DNA from: Algoriphagus sp.
Lineage (GTDB): Bacteria; Bacteroidota; Bacteroidia; Cytophagales; Cyclobacteriaceae
Direction of reading: 5' to 3'
Length of the DNA: 33,164 nt
Assembly: GCF_030694375.1 (NCBI RefSeq)
Contig: NZ_JAUXYL010000035.1
Location: forward strand, 1-33,164
The position numbers were made by a program, and so were the translations under genes. The notes beneath the pieces are model-generated. The model saw only the letters and a program-made list of their open reading frames with translations. It was not told the DNA's origin and did not search any database. Below are positions 32,748 through 33,164 of the stretch, in pieces. Within the stretch, counting starts at the first letter, position 1, and each line of letters begins with the position of its first letter.

Positions 32748-33164
32748 TTAAAAACAATTTTGATTTTAAAGATAACAGAATAGAAAATGGCAGCGATTAA
32801 ATTAAGATGAAAAACAATGGGGCTGCAGTTATTTTTGAAGGATTTAATACCTTTTAAGGGATCACAGATTAGGCTGATGAATTCAGATTAAAATCAACTG
32901 TGAATATCTGCGCCATCTGTGAGAAACCTTTTCCGAGGTGAAAAAGCCACCCCATCACCTGCTTCACCGCAGCAAAAGCCTATCTTCTTTAAATTGCATT
33001 CATGACCTTTTTTTCGCTCACAGATCACGCTGATGAACTCAGATTAAAATCAACTGTGAATATCTGCGCCATCTGTGAGAAACCTTTTCCAAGGTGAAAA
33101 AGCCACCCCATCACCTGCTTCACCGCAGCAAAAGCCTATCTTCTTTAAATTGCATTCATGACCT
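32748..33164. other. Gene-less right edge with a tandem 156-bp repeat
   Basis: No gene is supported in these 417 bp. The first 100 bp hold the moaD promoter region (a near-consensus -7 box at 32774-32767 on the minus strand) and AT-rich sequence. From about 32849 the rest is the tandem repeat described separately, which runs off the window. Confidence 0.6.
32849..33164. repeat. Tandem 156-bp repeat, at least two copies, continuing past the window
   Basis: Copy 1 (32849-33004) and copy 2 (33005-33160) align at a constant offset of 156 bp with only a few differences, most of them near the start of the unit (for example GATTAGGCTG against GATCACGCTG). The last 4 bases begin a third copy. Each unit contains TCACAGAT and ATCTGTGA as an inverted pair about 45 bp apart (32862-32869 with 32915-32922, and 33018-33025 with 33071-33078). 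The 'cacagat...gctgatga...cagatt' wording resembles a repeat family common in Bacteroidota genomes (from memory). Confidence 0.85.

Noticed and set aside
32849..33164. CRISPR array
   Set aside because: The 156-bp units are nearly identical along their full length, with no variable spacers and no cas genes in the window.
1..33164. tRNA, rRNA or known riboswitch
   Set aside because: No cloverleaf, rRNA-like stretch or riboswitch consensus was recognised by eye; a covariance-model scan was not possible.

Overview
This window looks like a chromosomal segment of a Bacteroidota bacterium, most likely order Cytophagales (Cyclobacteriaceae, Algoriphagus-like). That placement is inferred from several things: genes with Bacteroidota-style -7 boxes (TAnnTTTG) and mostly without Shine-Dalgarno sites, lipoproteins and exported proteins of Bacteroidota type, a DUF4407 protein, a GH95 fucosidase, a fused moaCB gene, and the style of the intergenic repeats. 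Twenty-nine protein genes are supported. No rRNA, tRNA, CRISPR array, phage or complete insertion sequence was seen.

Layout. 1-298 is a gene-less left edge carrying a copy of an interspersed repeat. 299-2098 (+) is a DUF885 lipoprotein. On the minus strand, 6072-2189 holds rapA, a small multidrug-export-type membrane protein and greB, so two RNA-polymerase-associated factors sit close together. 6891-6224 (-) is an RHH antitoxin/PIN toxin pair with a 4-nt overlap. 8271-7135 (-) is a DUF4407 membrane/coiled-coil protein. Then come a GDSL/SGNH esterase (+), a probable outer-membrane protein (-), a bile-acid:sodium-symporter-type transporter (-), and typA/bipA (+) with a clear promoter and terminator. 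An exported hypothetical protein (+) and an aldo/keto reductase (-) converge on a roughly 190-bp MITE-like element. Upstream of the reductase on the minus strand is an exported CotH-kinase-like protein. Two exported proteins follow on the plus strand (Dabb domain, S41 protease), ended by a strong terminator shared with the convergent tex gene.

20759-21164 is a gene-less mosaic of degenerate 7-bp tandem repeats. It is followed by a TlpA-like thioredoxin (+) and a GH95 alpha-L-fucosidase (+). 24217-27943 is a tightly packed operon: flavin amine oxidase, membrane-anchored nitrilase-type amidase, C69/secernin-like hydrolase. Just downstream is a 597-aa protein that I read as a divergent nitronate-monooxygenase-like TIM barrel with a cysteine-rich C-terminal half. 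32747-29966 (-) is a molybdenum-cofactor operon, moaD-moeB(rhodanese)-moaE-moaCB, which supplies the molybdopterin synthase subunits and their activating enzyme. The window ends inside a tandem array of a 156-bp repeat.

The most unusual signals are: (1) degenerate heptameric tandem arrays with different consensus words at two intergenic loci; (2) the NMO-like Cys-rich protein beside the amine oxidase/nitrilase/C69 operon; (3) the CotH-like exported protein; (4) the MITE-like element whose core recurs at the left edge; (5) promoters so close to their start codons that leaderless mRNAs are predicted; (6) the moaD Gly-Gly codons doubling as the moeB ribosome-binding site.
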